This document shows, piece after piece, positions 1 to 9,089 of a stretch of 64,000 nt of DNA. Made by a program: the position numbers and the translations under genes. The DNA is from Rubrivirga sp. SAORIC476 (lineage in GTDB: Bacteria; Bacteroidota; Rhodothermia; Rhodothermales; Rubricoccaceae). Where the stretch lies: positions 55,572 to 119,571 of the forward strand of contig NZ_MVOI01000012.1 in NCBI RefSeq assembly GCF_002283555.1. Direction: 5' to 3'. The notes beneath the pieces are model-generated. The model had not been told where the DNA came from. It ran no database searches and saw nothing but the letters and a program-made list of their open reading frames with translations. Numbering within the stretch: the first letter of the stretch is position 1; every line of letters starts with the position of its first letter.

Positions 1-1196
1 ACCAGGTGCTCAGCCACGTCCGCGACGGGCTGGCCCGCATCTTCGCCGAGGCGGGCATCAAGGACGCCCGGCCGCCGCTGCTCTTCCCGGTGGCCGCGCG
101 GCTCGCGCTCCAGGCCAAGGAGGCCGACCCCGACGGCTACCGCGCGGACGAGCGCTGGGAACGCTCCCGCTTCGCGCCGTTCGAGCGCTTCCTCACGGAG
201 ACGCTCACCGAGGGCGCCCGGCTGGCGCTCAAGCTGGCCGCCCCCCTCGACGCCGCCCAGACGCTCCTCGCCGAGGTCCGGCGGGGCATCGACGCGCAGC
301 GGGAGGTGCTGGCCGAGGACGAGGTCCAGCTGGCCGCCCTCAACGGCCGCTTCGACGAGGTCCGCGCCCAACTCGACGAGATCGCCGGGCGGGCCGTGGC
401 CGAAGTCGACCGCGAGCTGCTCGAGATGGAGAAGCGCGGCGTCCGCTTCCTGGACGACACGATCCGCGTGTCGCGCCTCAACCTGATCCGCGACCGCAAC
501 GCATTCCGGGAGGAGTTCGACCGGCAGGTCATCCGCGACGCCGAGCAGCGCATCGAGACCCGCCTCGGCGACGCCGCCGATGCCCTCCTCCGGCGCGTGT
601 TCGAGCTCTGGAATGAGACCTACACACGCCTCGCCGACCTCCGGCGCGACGACGCGCGGGCGGAGAGCGGATTCCTCTACGACCGCGAGGAGGTCCTCCG
701 CGATGTCCTCCGCGAGGCCCGCCGCACCATCGAGCAGTACGACATGGGCGAGGAAGCACGGCGGCTGCTGGAAAACGCCCGTTCGGCGCTCACCGTCGGC
801 GGCGCTACGGCGGTCGGGATCGGCGCGCTGGCGGTCGTGCTGATCGCGACGACGGCGTTCGACCTGACGGGCGGCATCCTCGCGACCGGCGCCCTGGCCG
901 CGCTGGGCTTCGTCGTGCTCCCCGCCCAGCGCCGCCGCGCCGTCCGCGAGTTCTCGGCCCGCGTGGACACGCTGCGTTCCGAACTCCGCGGAGGACTCGA
1001 ACGCGAGCTGACCGACGAGGTGGACCAGGCCATCGGGAAGGTCCGCGCCCTCGTGCTGCCGGTGGCCCGGCTGGCCCTGGACGCCCGCGCCTCGCTCGAC
1101 GACCGCGCCGCCGAAGCCGACCGGCTCTCGGTCGAGGCGGACGCGCTTCGGTCGGCCGTGCGCTCCGACTTCGGGGTCGGGAACGTGGAGGGGTAG
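1..1196 (+). CDS. Bacterial dynamin-like GTPase, C-terminal part (5' end outside window)
   Basis: The reading frame is open from the first bases of the window, so the N-terminal GTPase domain probably lies upstream. A GTG at base 6 could be taken for a start but is more likely internal. The first 40 residues, with LLFPVAARLAL, resemble the segment just after the GTPase fold in bacterial dynamin-like proteins (usually written fPVSAr.AL). Long charged helices follow (about residues 65-255). Then comes a pair of hydrophobic segments (about 262-305), which in this family form the membrane-inserting paddle, and a final helical stretch. Bacterial dynamins remodel or protect membranes. The family call rests on this helix/paddle/helix layout and the PVxAR segment. 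I see no GTP-binding motif, as expected for a truncated copy. It ends 50 bases before the convergent antiporter gene. Confidence 0.7.
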   Translation, partial: QVLSHVRDGLARIFAEAGIKDARPPLLFPVAARLALQAKEADPDGYRADERWERSRFAPFERFLTETLTEGARLALKLAAPLDAAQTLLAEVRRGIDAQREVLAEDEVQLAALNGRFDEVRAQLDEIAGRAVAEVDRELLEMEKRGVRFLDDTIRVSRLNLIRDRNAFREEFDRQVIRDAEQRIETRLGDAADALLRRVFELWNETYTRLADLRRDDARAESGFLYDREEVLRDVLREARRTIEQYDMGEEARRLLENARSALTVGGATAVGIGALAVVLIATTAFDLTGGILATGALAALGFVVLPAQRRRAVREFSARVDTLRSELRGGLERELTDEVDQAIGKVRALVLPVARLALDARASLDDRAAEADRLSVEADALRSAVRSDFGVGNVEG

Positions 1197-1246
1197 CGCG
1201 CAAGGCCACACGGGTGACGGCTCCCAGGCCGGCCCTTCCGCTGCCC

Positions 1247-2569
1247 TTAGCCGTTGGCTTTCCGCTCCTCCACCTCCGACCGCCGCGCGTACCACCGCAT
1301 GATGGGCGTCACCGAGAGGCCGTGGACGACCACGCTCGCCGCGATGGTCGTCAGGACGAGGCCGAGCAGCAGGTCCGAAAACCCGTCGTTGAGGCCGTGC
1401 GTTTCGGCGAACATGAGGTAATAGACCGAGCCGATGCCGCGGACCCCGAACCACGCCAGGAGGTGCCGTTGCACGCCGGAGGTGGAGGACCCGAACATGC
1501 CGACCCAGACGGCCAATGGGCGGACCACCAGGAGCACGGCCGGGACGAACCACAAGGCGTCCACGCTCCATTCGGCCCGGTGCAGCAGGGCGCCGACCAG
1601 CACGACCAGCGCGACGGCGCCGATCCGCTCCAGCTGTTCCGAGAAGCCGAGCACGGCGGACGCCATGTAGGCGGGCGCGACGTGGTCGTCGACGGCCACC
1701 TCTTCGGCCGCGCCTTCGTGGGCCATCGTTTCCACATCCTCGGCGGGCTCGTCGCCGGACTCCCTCCGCTCCTCAGCGCGGAGCGCCAGCCCTGCCGCGA
1801 AGGCCGCCAGGAAGGCGTAGGTGCCGATGAGCAACGCGACTCCGTAGCTGAGGGCTACGAGGCCGAGCGCCAGGAAGTCGTCCGTCCCGACCGCTTCCTT
1901 GTGAACCCTCCTCAGGTGGACCACCAGCCGCCCGACGCCCATCCCGAGCGCTGCGCCGACCGCCAGACCACCGAGAACGGCCCACGCCACGTCCACTGCC
2001 AGCCACCGACCGAGGCCGGTCCCGAGGTCGTGCAGGCCGAGCAGGCCGAGCCCCAGCATCACGAAGGGGAACGCCGCACCGTCGTTGAACCCCGCCTCAC
2101 CGGTCAGCGAGAAGCGAAGCCGGTCGGTGTCGTCCGGCGACTCGACCTGGACGTCCGAGGCGAGCACGGGGTCGGTGGGCGCGAGCACGGCTCCCAGCAA
2201 GATGGCTGCGCCCAGCGGAAGCCCGAGACCGACTACCCCGAGCGCCGCGATGCCGAACACGGTGAGCGTCATCGAGATGGTCGCCAGCCGGACGGGCAGC
2301 TTCCAGCGCCCATCGGAGAGCGGCGTCCGGAGCTTCAGGCCCGCCGCGAACAGCGACAGGATGACGACGATCTCGGTGAGCACCTCCAGCACGCCTGCCT
2401 CATCCACCGGATCGATCACCAGCAGCCCGATCCCGAGCGGCCCGATCCCGAGCCCGACCAGCAGGTAGAGCTGAGCGGTCGAGAGCGGGAGTCGGCTGAG
2501 CGTCGTCTTCCCGAGCGCCATCAGCGTCAGAAGCAGGCCGGCGACGACGAACCAGAGGGCGAAGGGCAC
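1247..2569 (-). CDS. CPA1-type cation/proton antiporter (NhaP-like)
   Basis: A polytopic inner-membrane protein of about 440 residues with 10-13 hydrophobic segments. It opens with the pattern RLPLSTAQLYLLVGLGIGPLG, split here as RLPLSTAQLY and LLVGLGIGPLG, which is typical of Na+(K+)/H+ antiporters of the CPA1/CPA2 superfamily. The core carries LGAVLAPTDPVLASDVQV and GEAGFNDGAAFPFV, matching the family's 'APTDPV' and 'E.G.NDG' signatures, where the Asp residues bind the cation. It should exchange Na+ or K+ for protons, which suits a halophile. An upstream GTG at 2635 would add a 22-residue Arg-rich, non-hydrophobic tail. I prefer the GTG at 2569, directly before the first membrane helix. It follows the HD gene on the same strand. 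Confidence 0.88.
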   Translation of the reverse strand: MPFALWFVVAGLLLTLMALGKTTLSRLPLSTAQLYLLVGLGIGPLGIGLLVIDPVDEAGVLEVLTEIVVILSLFAAGLKLRTPLSDGRWKLPVRLATISMTLTVFGIAALGVVGLGLPLGAAILLGAVLAPTDPVLASDVQVESPDDTDRLRFSLTGEAGFNDGAAFPFVMLGLGLLGLHDLGTGLGRWLAVDVAWAVLGGLAVGAALGMGVGRLVVHLRRVHKEAVGTDDFLALGLVALSYGVALLIGTYAFLAAFAAGLALRAEERRESGDEPAEDVETMAHEGAAEEVAVDDHVAPAYMASAVLGFSEQLERIGAVALVVLVGALLHRAEWSVDALWFVPAVLLVVRPLAVWVGMFGSSTSGVQRHLLAWFGVRGIGSVYYLMFAETHGLNDGFSDLLLGLVLTTIAASVVVHGLSVTPIMRWYARRSEVEERKANG

Positions 2570-2654
2570 GGGTATCGATGAGGGGAGGCCTCGCCCAACG
2601 CCCGGCGTCGCCCGGCGGTCCCAGCGGCATCGCACTCAGGGGCTCCCCCCTACG

Positions 2655-3305
2655 TCAGGTCGTCTCCAGGCGGAGGTCGTTTGCGAAGCGGCGCAGGACA
2701 TGGGCCCGGCGTTCGGCCTCGGCTCGCCCGGCGGCGGTCTGCATGGTCGCCGGGAGGCGGAGGAGCTTGACATACAGGTGGTCGGTCGCCCAGCGACGGT
2801 CGTCCAGCGCCCGGGCCGACGGCTCGGCCGGGACCGGGTCGTCGGGGTGGACGAGCGCCGAGCCCATCGCGCCCGCGGTCGCGTAGAGCCGCGCGATGCC
2901 GATGGCGCCGAGCGCGTCCAACCGGTCGGCGTCCTGGACCACCTTCGCCTCGACGGTCTCGGGCGGGATGCCCGCCGAGAAGCTGTGCGCCGCGATGGCG
3001 TGGCCGACCGCGTCCAACCGCTCGGCCGGATACCCTTCCCCTGCCAGCCATACTACCGCTGCCTCCGCCGCCAGCGACGACGCCCGTGCGCGGTCCGGCG
3101 AGTCCTTCGGGACCGTCACGCCGTCGTGGAGCCACGCGGCCGGGACCACCACGCCGAGGTCGGCCCCCTCCGCCTCGGCCAAGCGGCGGGCCCACGCGAC
3201 GACCCGGCGGACGTGCGCGAGGTCGTGCGCCGCATCCCCGACCATCACCTCGCCGAGGCGGGCTTCGCAGCGGGCGGCCCAGTCGCCGATCTCGGCCTCG
3301 GTCAC
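2655..3305 (-). CDS. HD-domain phosphohydrolase
   Basis: A 216-residue soluble protein. The HD metal-site order is visible: [10 protein letters not shown] (first His), AAWLHDGV (HD pair, about residue 58) and [11 protein letters not shown] (distal Asp, about 118). This is the arrangement of the YedJ/YpgQ type of HD phosphohydrolases, which act on nucleotides or other phosphomonoesters. The exact substrate cannot be read from the sequence. The GTG start at 3305 overlaps the leuS stop as GTGA, so the gene is translationally coupled to leuS. Confidence 0.85.
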   Translation of the reverse strand: MTEAEIGDWAARCEARLGEVMVGDAAHDLAHVRRVVAWARRLAEAEGADLGVVVPAAWLHDGVTVPKDSPDRARASSLAAEAAVVWLAGEGYPAERLDAVGHAIAAHSFSAGIPPETVEAKVVQDADRLDALGAIGIARLYATAGAMGSALVHPDDPVPAEPSARALDDRRWATDHLYVKLLRLPATMQTAAGRAEAERRAHVLRRFANDLRLETT

Positions 3306-6118
3306 GCGACGACGAAGTTGACGAGGCGCCCCGGCACGGCGATCTCCTTGCGGAGCGTGCCCTCCTCCAGGTACCGCGCCACGTTGGGCTCGGCGCGCGC
3401 GGCGGCCAGCATGGCGTCCTTCGACGCGTCGGCATCCACGATGACCGTGCCGCGGAGCTTGCCGTTGACCTGGACGGCGATCTCGACCGAGTCCTCCTTG
3501 AGCAGGTCGGGGTCGAACGTCGGCCACGGCTCGTAGGCGAGCGTGTCGTCGTGGCCGAGCTGGTGCCAGAGCTCCTCGGCGAGGTGCGGCGCGAACGGCG
3601 CCAGGAGGAGCGTGAACGCCTCGGCGGTCTGCTGCGGGATGTGCCCCCACTTCGTCCCCGCGTTGACGAACTCCATGAGCGACGCGATGGCCGTGTTGAA
3701 GCGCAGGCCCTCGATGTCGTCGGTGACCTTCTGGATGGTCGCGTGGAGCACGCGCTGCTGCTCGCGCGTCGGCTCCGCGTCCAGCACCGTCGCCGACTTC
3801 GTTCCCGTGTCGGGGTCGAGGATGAGCCGGTAGGCGCGGGCCAGGAAGCGGTGGACGCCGTCGACGGAGCGCGTATTCCAGGGTTTGGCCTGCTCCAGCG
3901 GCCCCATGAACATCTCGTACAGCCGCAGCGAGTCGGCGCCGTACTCCGCCACGATGTCGTCCGGGTTGACCACGTTGCCGCGGCTCTTCGACATCTTGTG
4001 GGCCCGGCTGGTCACGCGGGCCTCCGGGTGGGCCGTCAGCACGAAGCCGTCGCCCTTCTTCTGCACATCCGACTCGGGCACGGAGACGGCCACGAGGAGC
4101 GCGCCGTCGCGGGCGTCCTGGTGGGTCGCCTCCCCGTCGTCGTCGTCGCGGCCGTAGAGGTCGATGGCGTGCTCGGCCGAGACCCAGCCGAACACCTCCC
4201 CGTCCTCGCCGAGACGGCGGAAGGCGGTGTACTCGACCTCGCCCAGGATCATGCCCTGGTTGACGAGCTTCTGGAACGGCTCGTCGGTGGACACGATGCC
4301 CGCGTCGAACAGCACCTTGTGCCAGAACCGGGCATAGAGCAGGTGGAGCACCGCGTGCTCGGCACCGCCCACGTAGAGGTCGACCGGCATCCAGTACTGC
4401 TCCTTCTCGGGGTCGACGAGCGCGTCCGGGTTGGTGGGGTCGAGGTAGCGGAGGTAGTACCAGCACGAGCCCGCCCACTGGGGCATCGTGTTGGTCTCGC
4501 GCCGCGCGGGCATGCCGGTCTCCGGGTCCTCGGTCGCCAGCCAGTCCGTCGCCGCGGCGAGCGGGCTCTCGCCGGTGGCCGCAGGCCGGTACTCCTCCAC
4601 CTCGGGCAGCGTGAGGGGCAGCGCGTCCTTGGAGAGCGGCTGCGGCGTCGTGCCGCCCGTCTCGTCCTGGACGTGGATGATGGGCATCGGCTCGCCCCAG
4701 TAGCGCTGGCGGCTGAAGAGCCAGTCGCGCAGCTTGTAGTTGACCTGAGGACGCCCGACGCCGTTCTGCTCCAGCCACGTCGTCACGTCGGCCTTGGCGG
4801 CCGGCACCATGAGCCCGTCGAGGCGGACGCCCTGGTCGGCGATGTCGGAGACGGGTCCGTCGGAGGCGTCCGAGTTCATCAGCACGCCGTCGGCGCCGGT
4901 GAAGACCTCCGTCCACCCGCGCGGATCGTCGCTGTACTGGCCGAAGAGGAGGTCCGCCTCGGTGTCGGTGGGGATGTCCGGCCCGGCGTGCGCGGCCAGC
5001 CACGCGTCGGACGGGCGGACGACCGGCCGGATGGGCAGCCCGTGGGCGACGGCGAACTCGAAGTCGCGGGCGTCGTGCGCCGGGACGGCCATGATGGCGC
5101 CCGTGCCGTAGCCCGCGAGGACGTAGTCGGCGATCCAGATCGGCACCTTCTCCCCGTTGACCGGGTTGACGGCGTGCGCGCCGGTGAACACGCCCGTCTT
5201 GGCCTTCTGCTCCATCCGGTCGCGCTCGGTCTTGCGCGCCGCCGCCTCGACGTACTCGCGGACCGCCTCGGCCTGGTCGGAACTCGTCACCTGATCGACG
5301 AGCGGGTGCTCGGGGGCAAGCACCATGTAGGTCGCCCCGAAGAGCGTGTCCGGCCGCGTCGTGAACACGCGGACCTGGAGCGCCGGGTAGCCGAAGACGG
5401 CGAAGTCGACCTCGGCGCCCTCGCTCTTGCCGATCCAGTTGCGCTGCATCGCCTTGACCGACTCGGGCCAGTCGAGGTCGTCCAGTCCGTCGAGCAGGCG
5501 GTCGGCGTACTCGGTGATGCGCAGCATCCACTGCCGCATGGGCATCTGGACGACCGGGTGGCCGCCGATCTCGCTCTTGCCGTCCACCACCTCTTCGTTG
5601 GACAGCACCGCGCCCAGCTCCGGGCACCAGTTGACGGGCGCGAAGGCCTCGTAGGCGAGCCCGCGCTCATAGAGCGTCAGGAAGATCCACTGGGTCCACT
5701 TGACGTAGGCCGGATCGGTGGTGTCCACCTCGCGGCTCCAGTCGTAGCTGAAGCCGAGCCGCTGGAGCTGGCGCCGGAACGTCGCGATGTTGCGCTCGGT
5801 GGTCACGCGCGGGTGGATGCCCTCGCGGATGGCCGCCTGCTCGGCGGGCAGGCCGAACGCGTCCCAGCCCATCGGGTGGAGCACGTTGTAGCCCTGCATC
5901 CGCCTGGCCCGCGCGATGATGTCGGTCGCCGTGTAGCCCTCGGGGTGGCCCACGTGGAGGCCCGCGCCAGACGGGTAGGGGAACATGTCGAGCGCGTAGA
6001 AGCCCGGCTTGCTGGCGTCGAAGCCGGGGTCGCCGGGTCCGGGCTGGCGGAACGTCTCGTGCTCGGCCCAGAAGGCCTGCCAGCGGGTCTCGATGTCGTC
6101 GTGCGGGTATCCGGCCAT
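3302..6118 (-). CDS. leuS: Leucyl-tRNA synthetase
   Basis: A class Ia aminoacyl-tRNA synthetase of 938 residues that charges tRNA-Leu in the cytoplasm. The HIGH-type motif is HVGH near residue 55 (context [13 protein letters not shown]) and the KMSKS loop is exact near residue 705 (HKMSKSRGN). The editing (CP1) domain lies between about 230 and 420. The anticodon-binding and C-terminal domains end with [12 protein letters not shown] and a VNFVVA tail. The length is somewhat above the usual 800-880 because of acidic insertions before KMSKS. The ATG at 6118 starts directly at [10 protein letters not shown], which matches the family start; an 80-residue upstream extension looks non-coding. No T-box or SD element is visible upstream. 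Confidence 0.98.
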   Translation of the reverse strand: MAGYPHDDIETRWQAFWAEHETFRQPGPGDPGFDASKPGFYALDMFPYPSGAGLHVGHPEGYTATDIIARARRMQGYNVLHPMGWDAFGLPAEQAAIREGIHPRVTTERNIATFRRQLQRLGFSYDWSREVDTTDPAYVKWTQWIFLTLYERGLAYEAFAPVNWCPELGAVLSNEEVVDGKSEIGGHPVVQMPMRQWMLRITEYADRLLDGLDDLDWPESVKAMQRNWIGKSEGAEVDFAVFGYPALQVRVFTTRPDTLFGATYMVLAPEHPLVDQVTSSDQAEAVREYVEAAARKTERDRMEQKAKTGVFTGAHAVNPVNGEKVPIWIADYVLAGYGTGAIMAVPAHDARDFEFAVAHGLPIRPVVRPSDAWLAAHAGPDIPTDTEADLLFGQYSDDPRGWTEVFTGADGVLMNSDASDGPVSDIADQGVRLDGLMVPAAKADVTTWLEQNGVGRPQVNYKLRDWLFSRQRYWGEPMPIIHVQDETGGTTPQPLSKDALPLTLPEVEEYRPAATGESPLAAATDWLATEDPETGMPARRETNTMPQWAGSCWYYLRYLDPTNPDALVDPEKEQYWMPVDLYVGGAEHAVLHLLYARFWHKVLFDAGIVSTDEPFQKLVNQGMILGEVEYTAFRRLGEDGEVFGWVSAEHAIDLYGRDDDDGEATHQDARDGALLVAVSVPESDVQKKGDGFVLTAHPEARVTSRAHKMSKSRGNVVNPDDIVAEYGADSLRLYEMFMGPLEQAKPWNTRSVDGVHRFLARAYRLILDPDTGTKSATVLDAEPTREQQRVLHATIQKVTDDIEGLRFNTAIASLMEFVNAGTKWGHIPQQTAEAFTLLLAPFAPHLAEELWHQLGHDDTLAYEPWPTFDPDLLKEDSVEIAVQVNGKLRGTVIVDADASKDAMLAAARAEPNVARYLEEGTLRKEIAVPGRLVNFVVA

Positions 6119-6255
6119 GCCTGGGAGCGGTCTGTAGAGGAGGCTCGAAGCTACCGCCCGCCTCGGCCGGAGATCCCCTGCGCCCGGCCCGGGGCGGTCC
6201 GCCTCGGCGTCTTCGGCGGGGGTTCGCGCGGGCAGCGGCCTGTCGCGCCCGGTCG

Positions 6256-7101
6256 GTGGATGATGCCTGGGGACCGGATTCGTCGTATGCAGGGGTGAGC
6301 CGCCTTCCGCCCCTGCCCCTCGTGTTCTCCTCTCCCGCTGCCACGACCGCCCCAGCACCTGCCGCCGACATCGACGGCGTCGTCCACGCGCTCGACGGCA
6401 TCGTGGATGACTGTCGCACCCGCGGGTGCCGCCTCGGGCTGTTCGCGGCGCTCTACCGTCGCGTGACGGTCGAGGTGAAAGGGCGCATGGACAAGGGCCA
6501 GTTCCGAGACGCCGACCGGATGGAGCGGCTCGACACGCAGTTCGCCAACCGCTACCTCGTCGCCTACGGACAGCACCGCGCCGGGGACACGCCGAGCCGC
6601 GCCTGGACTGCCGCCTTCGCCGCCCGCGACGACGATGGCCTCATCGTCCTCCAGCACCTGCTGCTGGGGATGAACGCCCACATCCTGCTCGACCTCGGCG
6701 TGACGACGGCCGAGATCGCACGAGCCCACGGCACTGCGGACCTCAAGCACGACTTCGACGCCATCAACCGGGTGCTGGCGGACCTCGTGGACGAGATCCA
6801 GGACGAGATCGGGCGAACCTCCCCCCTGCTCCGCACGCTGGACCGCCTCGGCGGCCGGCTCGACGAGCGCCTCCTGGGGTACGGCCTCGCTCGCGCCCGC
6901 CGGCGCGCCTGGCGCCACTCGCTCGCGCTCCGCGCCGCGCCGGAACGCGTCGGGCCTCACCTGATCGAGCGAATCGACGGCCGCGTGGAGCGGATCGCGT
7001 CCGGCATCCGCACGCCGCCACGCCGGGTCCGCATCGCGCTGGAGACCCTCCGCGAGGCCGAGCGGGAGCCCGTCCGCACCCTGATCGACCGGCTGGCCTG
7101 A
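6256..7101 (+). CDS. DUF5995-like protein
   Basis: A soluble protein of up to 281 residues, divergent from leuS. Conserved-looking blocks are [22 protein letters not shown] and [17 protein letters not shown]. These match my memory of the DUF5995 family, which has no established biochemical function. His residues in [10 protein letters not shown] could bind a metal or cofactor, but this is speculation. The first possible start is GTG 6256; another GTG at 6295 would give 268 residues. The conserved part only begins near residue 40, so either may be right. The 3' end lies 6 bases from the convergent PAP2 gene. Confidence 0.7.
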   Translation: MDDAWGPDSSYAGVSRLPPLPLVFSSPAATTAPAPAADIDGVVHALDGIVDDCRTRGCRLGLFAALYRRVTVEVKGRMDKGQFRDADRMERLDTQFANRYLVAYGQHRAGDTPSRAWTAAFAARDDDGLIVLQHLLLGMNAHILLDLGVTTAEIARAHGTADLKHDFDAINRVLADLVDEIQDEIGRTSPLLRTLDRLGGRLDERLLGYGLARARRRAWRHSLALRAAPERVGPHLIERIDGRVERIASGIRTPPRRVRIALETLREAEREPVRTLIDRLA

Positions 7102-7107
7102 GGCTGG

Positions 7108-7875
7108 CTACGCGGCCGAGCCGTGTGGCTGCGGATCTGCGTCATCCGGCCGGTTCCGCTCCTCGCGCACCTCCGACCGGCTCCGATACCGGGTCTCGAC
7201 GACGTCGATCACGAGCAGGCAGGCGCCGAGCCACGTCGCGCCCGCCAGCCATCCGCCCAGCACGTCGGACAGGTAGTGGACGTTGAGGTAGACCCGGGAC
7301 AGGCCGACGGAGAGAATCATCAGCGGCCCGATCACCACGGCCATCGCGCGAGCCCACGTCCGCTCGGTGAGGCGGAAGACGAGGTAGACCATCATGCCAT
7401 AGAACACGGTCGAGGCGAACGCGTGGCCGCTGGGGAAGCTGAAGCCGGTCGCCTGGATGATCTGGTCGGCGGGCCGGTCGCGAGCGAACAGCGCCTTCAG
7501 TCCGAGCACGACCAGCCCGCCCAGCCCCGACGCCGCAACCACCCGCAGCGCCGCCCAGTACCGACGCGCGAGCACCAGCGCCAGCGCAACCCCCACCACG
7601 AAGCCGATCAGCGTCGCGTTGTTGCCGAACCACGTCACGGCGAGCCCGAGGCGGGGCGACGCGCCGAACGTGTCGTACACGACCTCGTGCGCCATCGCGT
7701 CGAAGCGCGCGAGGTCGTCCGCCTCGGTGACCGCGTCGACGACCGACACGAAGCCTGCCAGGGCTGCGATCACGACCAGGAAGGCGACCGTGAAGCCGAG
7801 GCCGTACGGCACGCCGCGCGCGATCCGGCGGCGGAGGAACGGGACGATCGGGTGCGGGGGCCGGAGGTCGCTCAA
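7108..7875 (-). CDS. PAP2-family membrane phosphatase
   Basis: A 255-residue integral membrane protein with about six hydrophobic segments. It carries all three phosphatase motifs of the PAP2 / lipid phosphate phosphatase family in order: KALFARDRPAD (KX6RP), SFPSGHAFAS (PSGH) and SRVYLNVHYLSDVLGG (SRX5HX3D). Family members dephosphorylate phosphatidic acid, undecaprenyl pyrophosphate or related lipids on the outer face of the membrane; which lipid is unknown here. The start is a TTG at 7875 that overlaps the stop of the upstream membrane-protein gene as TTGA. An apparent longer version reaching 8010 is just the other frame of that gene. Confidence 0.9.
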   Translation of the reverse strand: MSDLRPPHPIVPFLRRRIARGVPYGLGFTVAFLVVIAALAGFVSVVDAVTEADDLARFDAMAHEVVYDTFGASPRLGLAVTWFGNNATLIGFVVGVALALVLARRYWAALRVVAASGLGGLVVLGLKALFARDRPADQIIQATGFSFPSGHAFASTVFYGMMVYLVFRLTERTWARAMAVVIGPLMILSVGLSRVYLNVHYLSDVLGGWLAGATWLGACLLVIDVVETRYRSRSEVREERNRPDDADPQPHGSAA

Positions 7876-8483
7876 AACAGCAGCACCAGCGCCGCGACGA
7901 GCCCGCCCGCGATGACGAGCCCGTTGAGGGCGACCGCCCCCAGCAACGCGAGGGCGAACGGCAGGCTCGCCAGCCGCACGAACCGGAGCGCGCCGACCGC
8001 CTTCATCCATCCGCCCTTCGTCAGCAGCGCCAGGCCGCGGGCGGCCCAGAGCGAGCGCACGAGGCGCCCAATGCGGCTCCCCTTGATCCGCCCGGCCGAC
8101 GCGTCGGCGCGACCGGTCGCCGCCAACGCGGCCTGCTTGACCTGGCCGGGCAGGCTGGCGAGGTCGGCGAGGGTCCAGCCCGCGAGCGCGGTCGCCGCGG
8201 CGGGCAGCGCCAGGATCGCGCCGATCAGCGCGAGCGCGCCCGGCGTCAGAGGGGCCACCGCGTCGGCCAGCGCGGCGACGATCACGCCGACCGAGACGAG
8301 GCTGACGGCGGCCAGCCGGTACGCGAACCGCACGAGCGCGTCGATGCCGGGCAGCAGGCGCCCCAGCCGGGACAGCGCGCCGGACGAGTCCTCAGGGACG
8401 GCAGGGGCGAGGAGTCCCTCCTCGGCCTCGGTGGCAGGGGCGGGCGAGGAAGCGGAGACGGGACGGACCGAGGTGGAATCCAC
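7872..8483 (-). CDS. Membrane protein of unknown function, coupled to PAP2 gene
   Basis: A 203-residue protein with a GTG start. An acidic, Pro/Ala-rich N-terminal 40 residues precede a helix pair (about 50-110), a basic linker (GRIKGSRIGRLVRSL) and a C-terminal hydrophobic pair (about 165-203). No recognised family motif. The final codons overlap the TTG start of the PAP2 gene by four bases, so the two proteins are probably made together. A role as partner or regulator of the lipid phosphatase is an inference from position only. Confidence 0.65.
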   Translation of the reverse strand: MDSTSVRPVSASSPAPATEAEEGLLAPAVPEDSSGALSRLGRLLPGIDALVRFAYRLAAVSLVSVGVIVAALADAVAPLTPGALALIGAILALPAAATALAGWTLADLASLPGQVKQAALAATGRADASAGRIKGSRIGRLVRSLWAARGLALLTKGGWMKAVGALRFVRLASLPFALALLGAVALNGLVIAGGLVAALVLLF

Positions 8484-8521
8484 GAGGCGAGTGGTGGGGT
8501 TGATGGGACTTCAACGCCACG

Positions 8522-8950
8522 ATGCCCATGCCGAGTTCGCCCGACCTCACCGCCGCCCTCCGCGACGCCCGCACCATTGCTGTGGTCGGGTGCTCGCCGC
8601 GCGGCTTCCAGACCAGCCACCGCATCGCGCGCTACATCCAGAAGGTCGGCTACCGCATGATCCCCATCAACCCGAACCACGACGAGATCCTGGGCGAGAC
8701 GGCGTACCCCTCCCTGGACGCCGTCCCGGACGACGTGGTGATCGACATCGTGGATGTCTTCCGCCGCCCGGAGTTCGTGGCCGACGTGGTGCGCGACGCC
8801 ATGGAGCGTGCGGGGCGAACCGGCCGCCTGCCGCTCATCTGGACCCAGATCGGCGTCCACTCCGACGAGGCCCGCGACCTCGCCGAGGCGGGCGGGCTAC
8901 CCTACGTCGCCGACCGCTGCCTGATGGTGGACCACGCCGCGCTGGTCTGA
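8522..8950 (+). CDS. CoA-binding domain protein (YccU-like)
   Basis: A 142-residue single-domain Rossmann-type protein. The motifs TIAVVGCSPRGFQTSHRIA (nucleotide-binding loop), YRMIPINPN and a late DRCLMVDHAAL match the small CoA_binding_2 family (YccU type). In such proteins the loop after the first strand binds the CoA moiety. The metabolic role of the family is not settled. It starts 38 bases from the divergent membrane-protein gene, so the two may share a short promoter region. Confidence 0.9.
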   Translation: MPMPSSPDLTAALRDARTIAVVGCSPRGFQTSHRIARYIQKVGYRMIPINPNHDEILGETAYPSLDAVPDDVVIDIVDVFRRPEFVADVVRDAMERAGRTGRLPLIWTQIGVHSDEARDLAEAGGLPYVADRCLMVDHAALV

Positions 8951-9089
8951 CCTCGCGACCGGCAGGGCATCCGGAATGGATCGTGGGTACTCAGACCCTC
9001 GTCCTGAATGAGCGGAAAGGGCACGCAGGCGTCCCTCTCGCCCGGAATACAGGGCGCTAAGTTAGCCCAAACTCATCCAGGCCGACTCG

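Noticed and set aside
3086..6298. Open frame of over 1000 codons antisense to leuS
   Set aside because: It mirrors leuS exactly, is rich in Arg, Val, His and Leu without any motif, and such frames arise at high GC in the frame opposite to codon position three.
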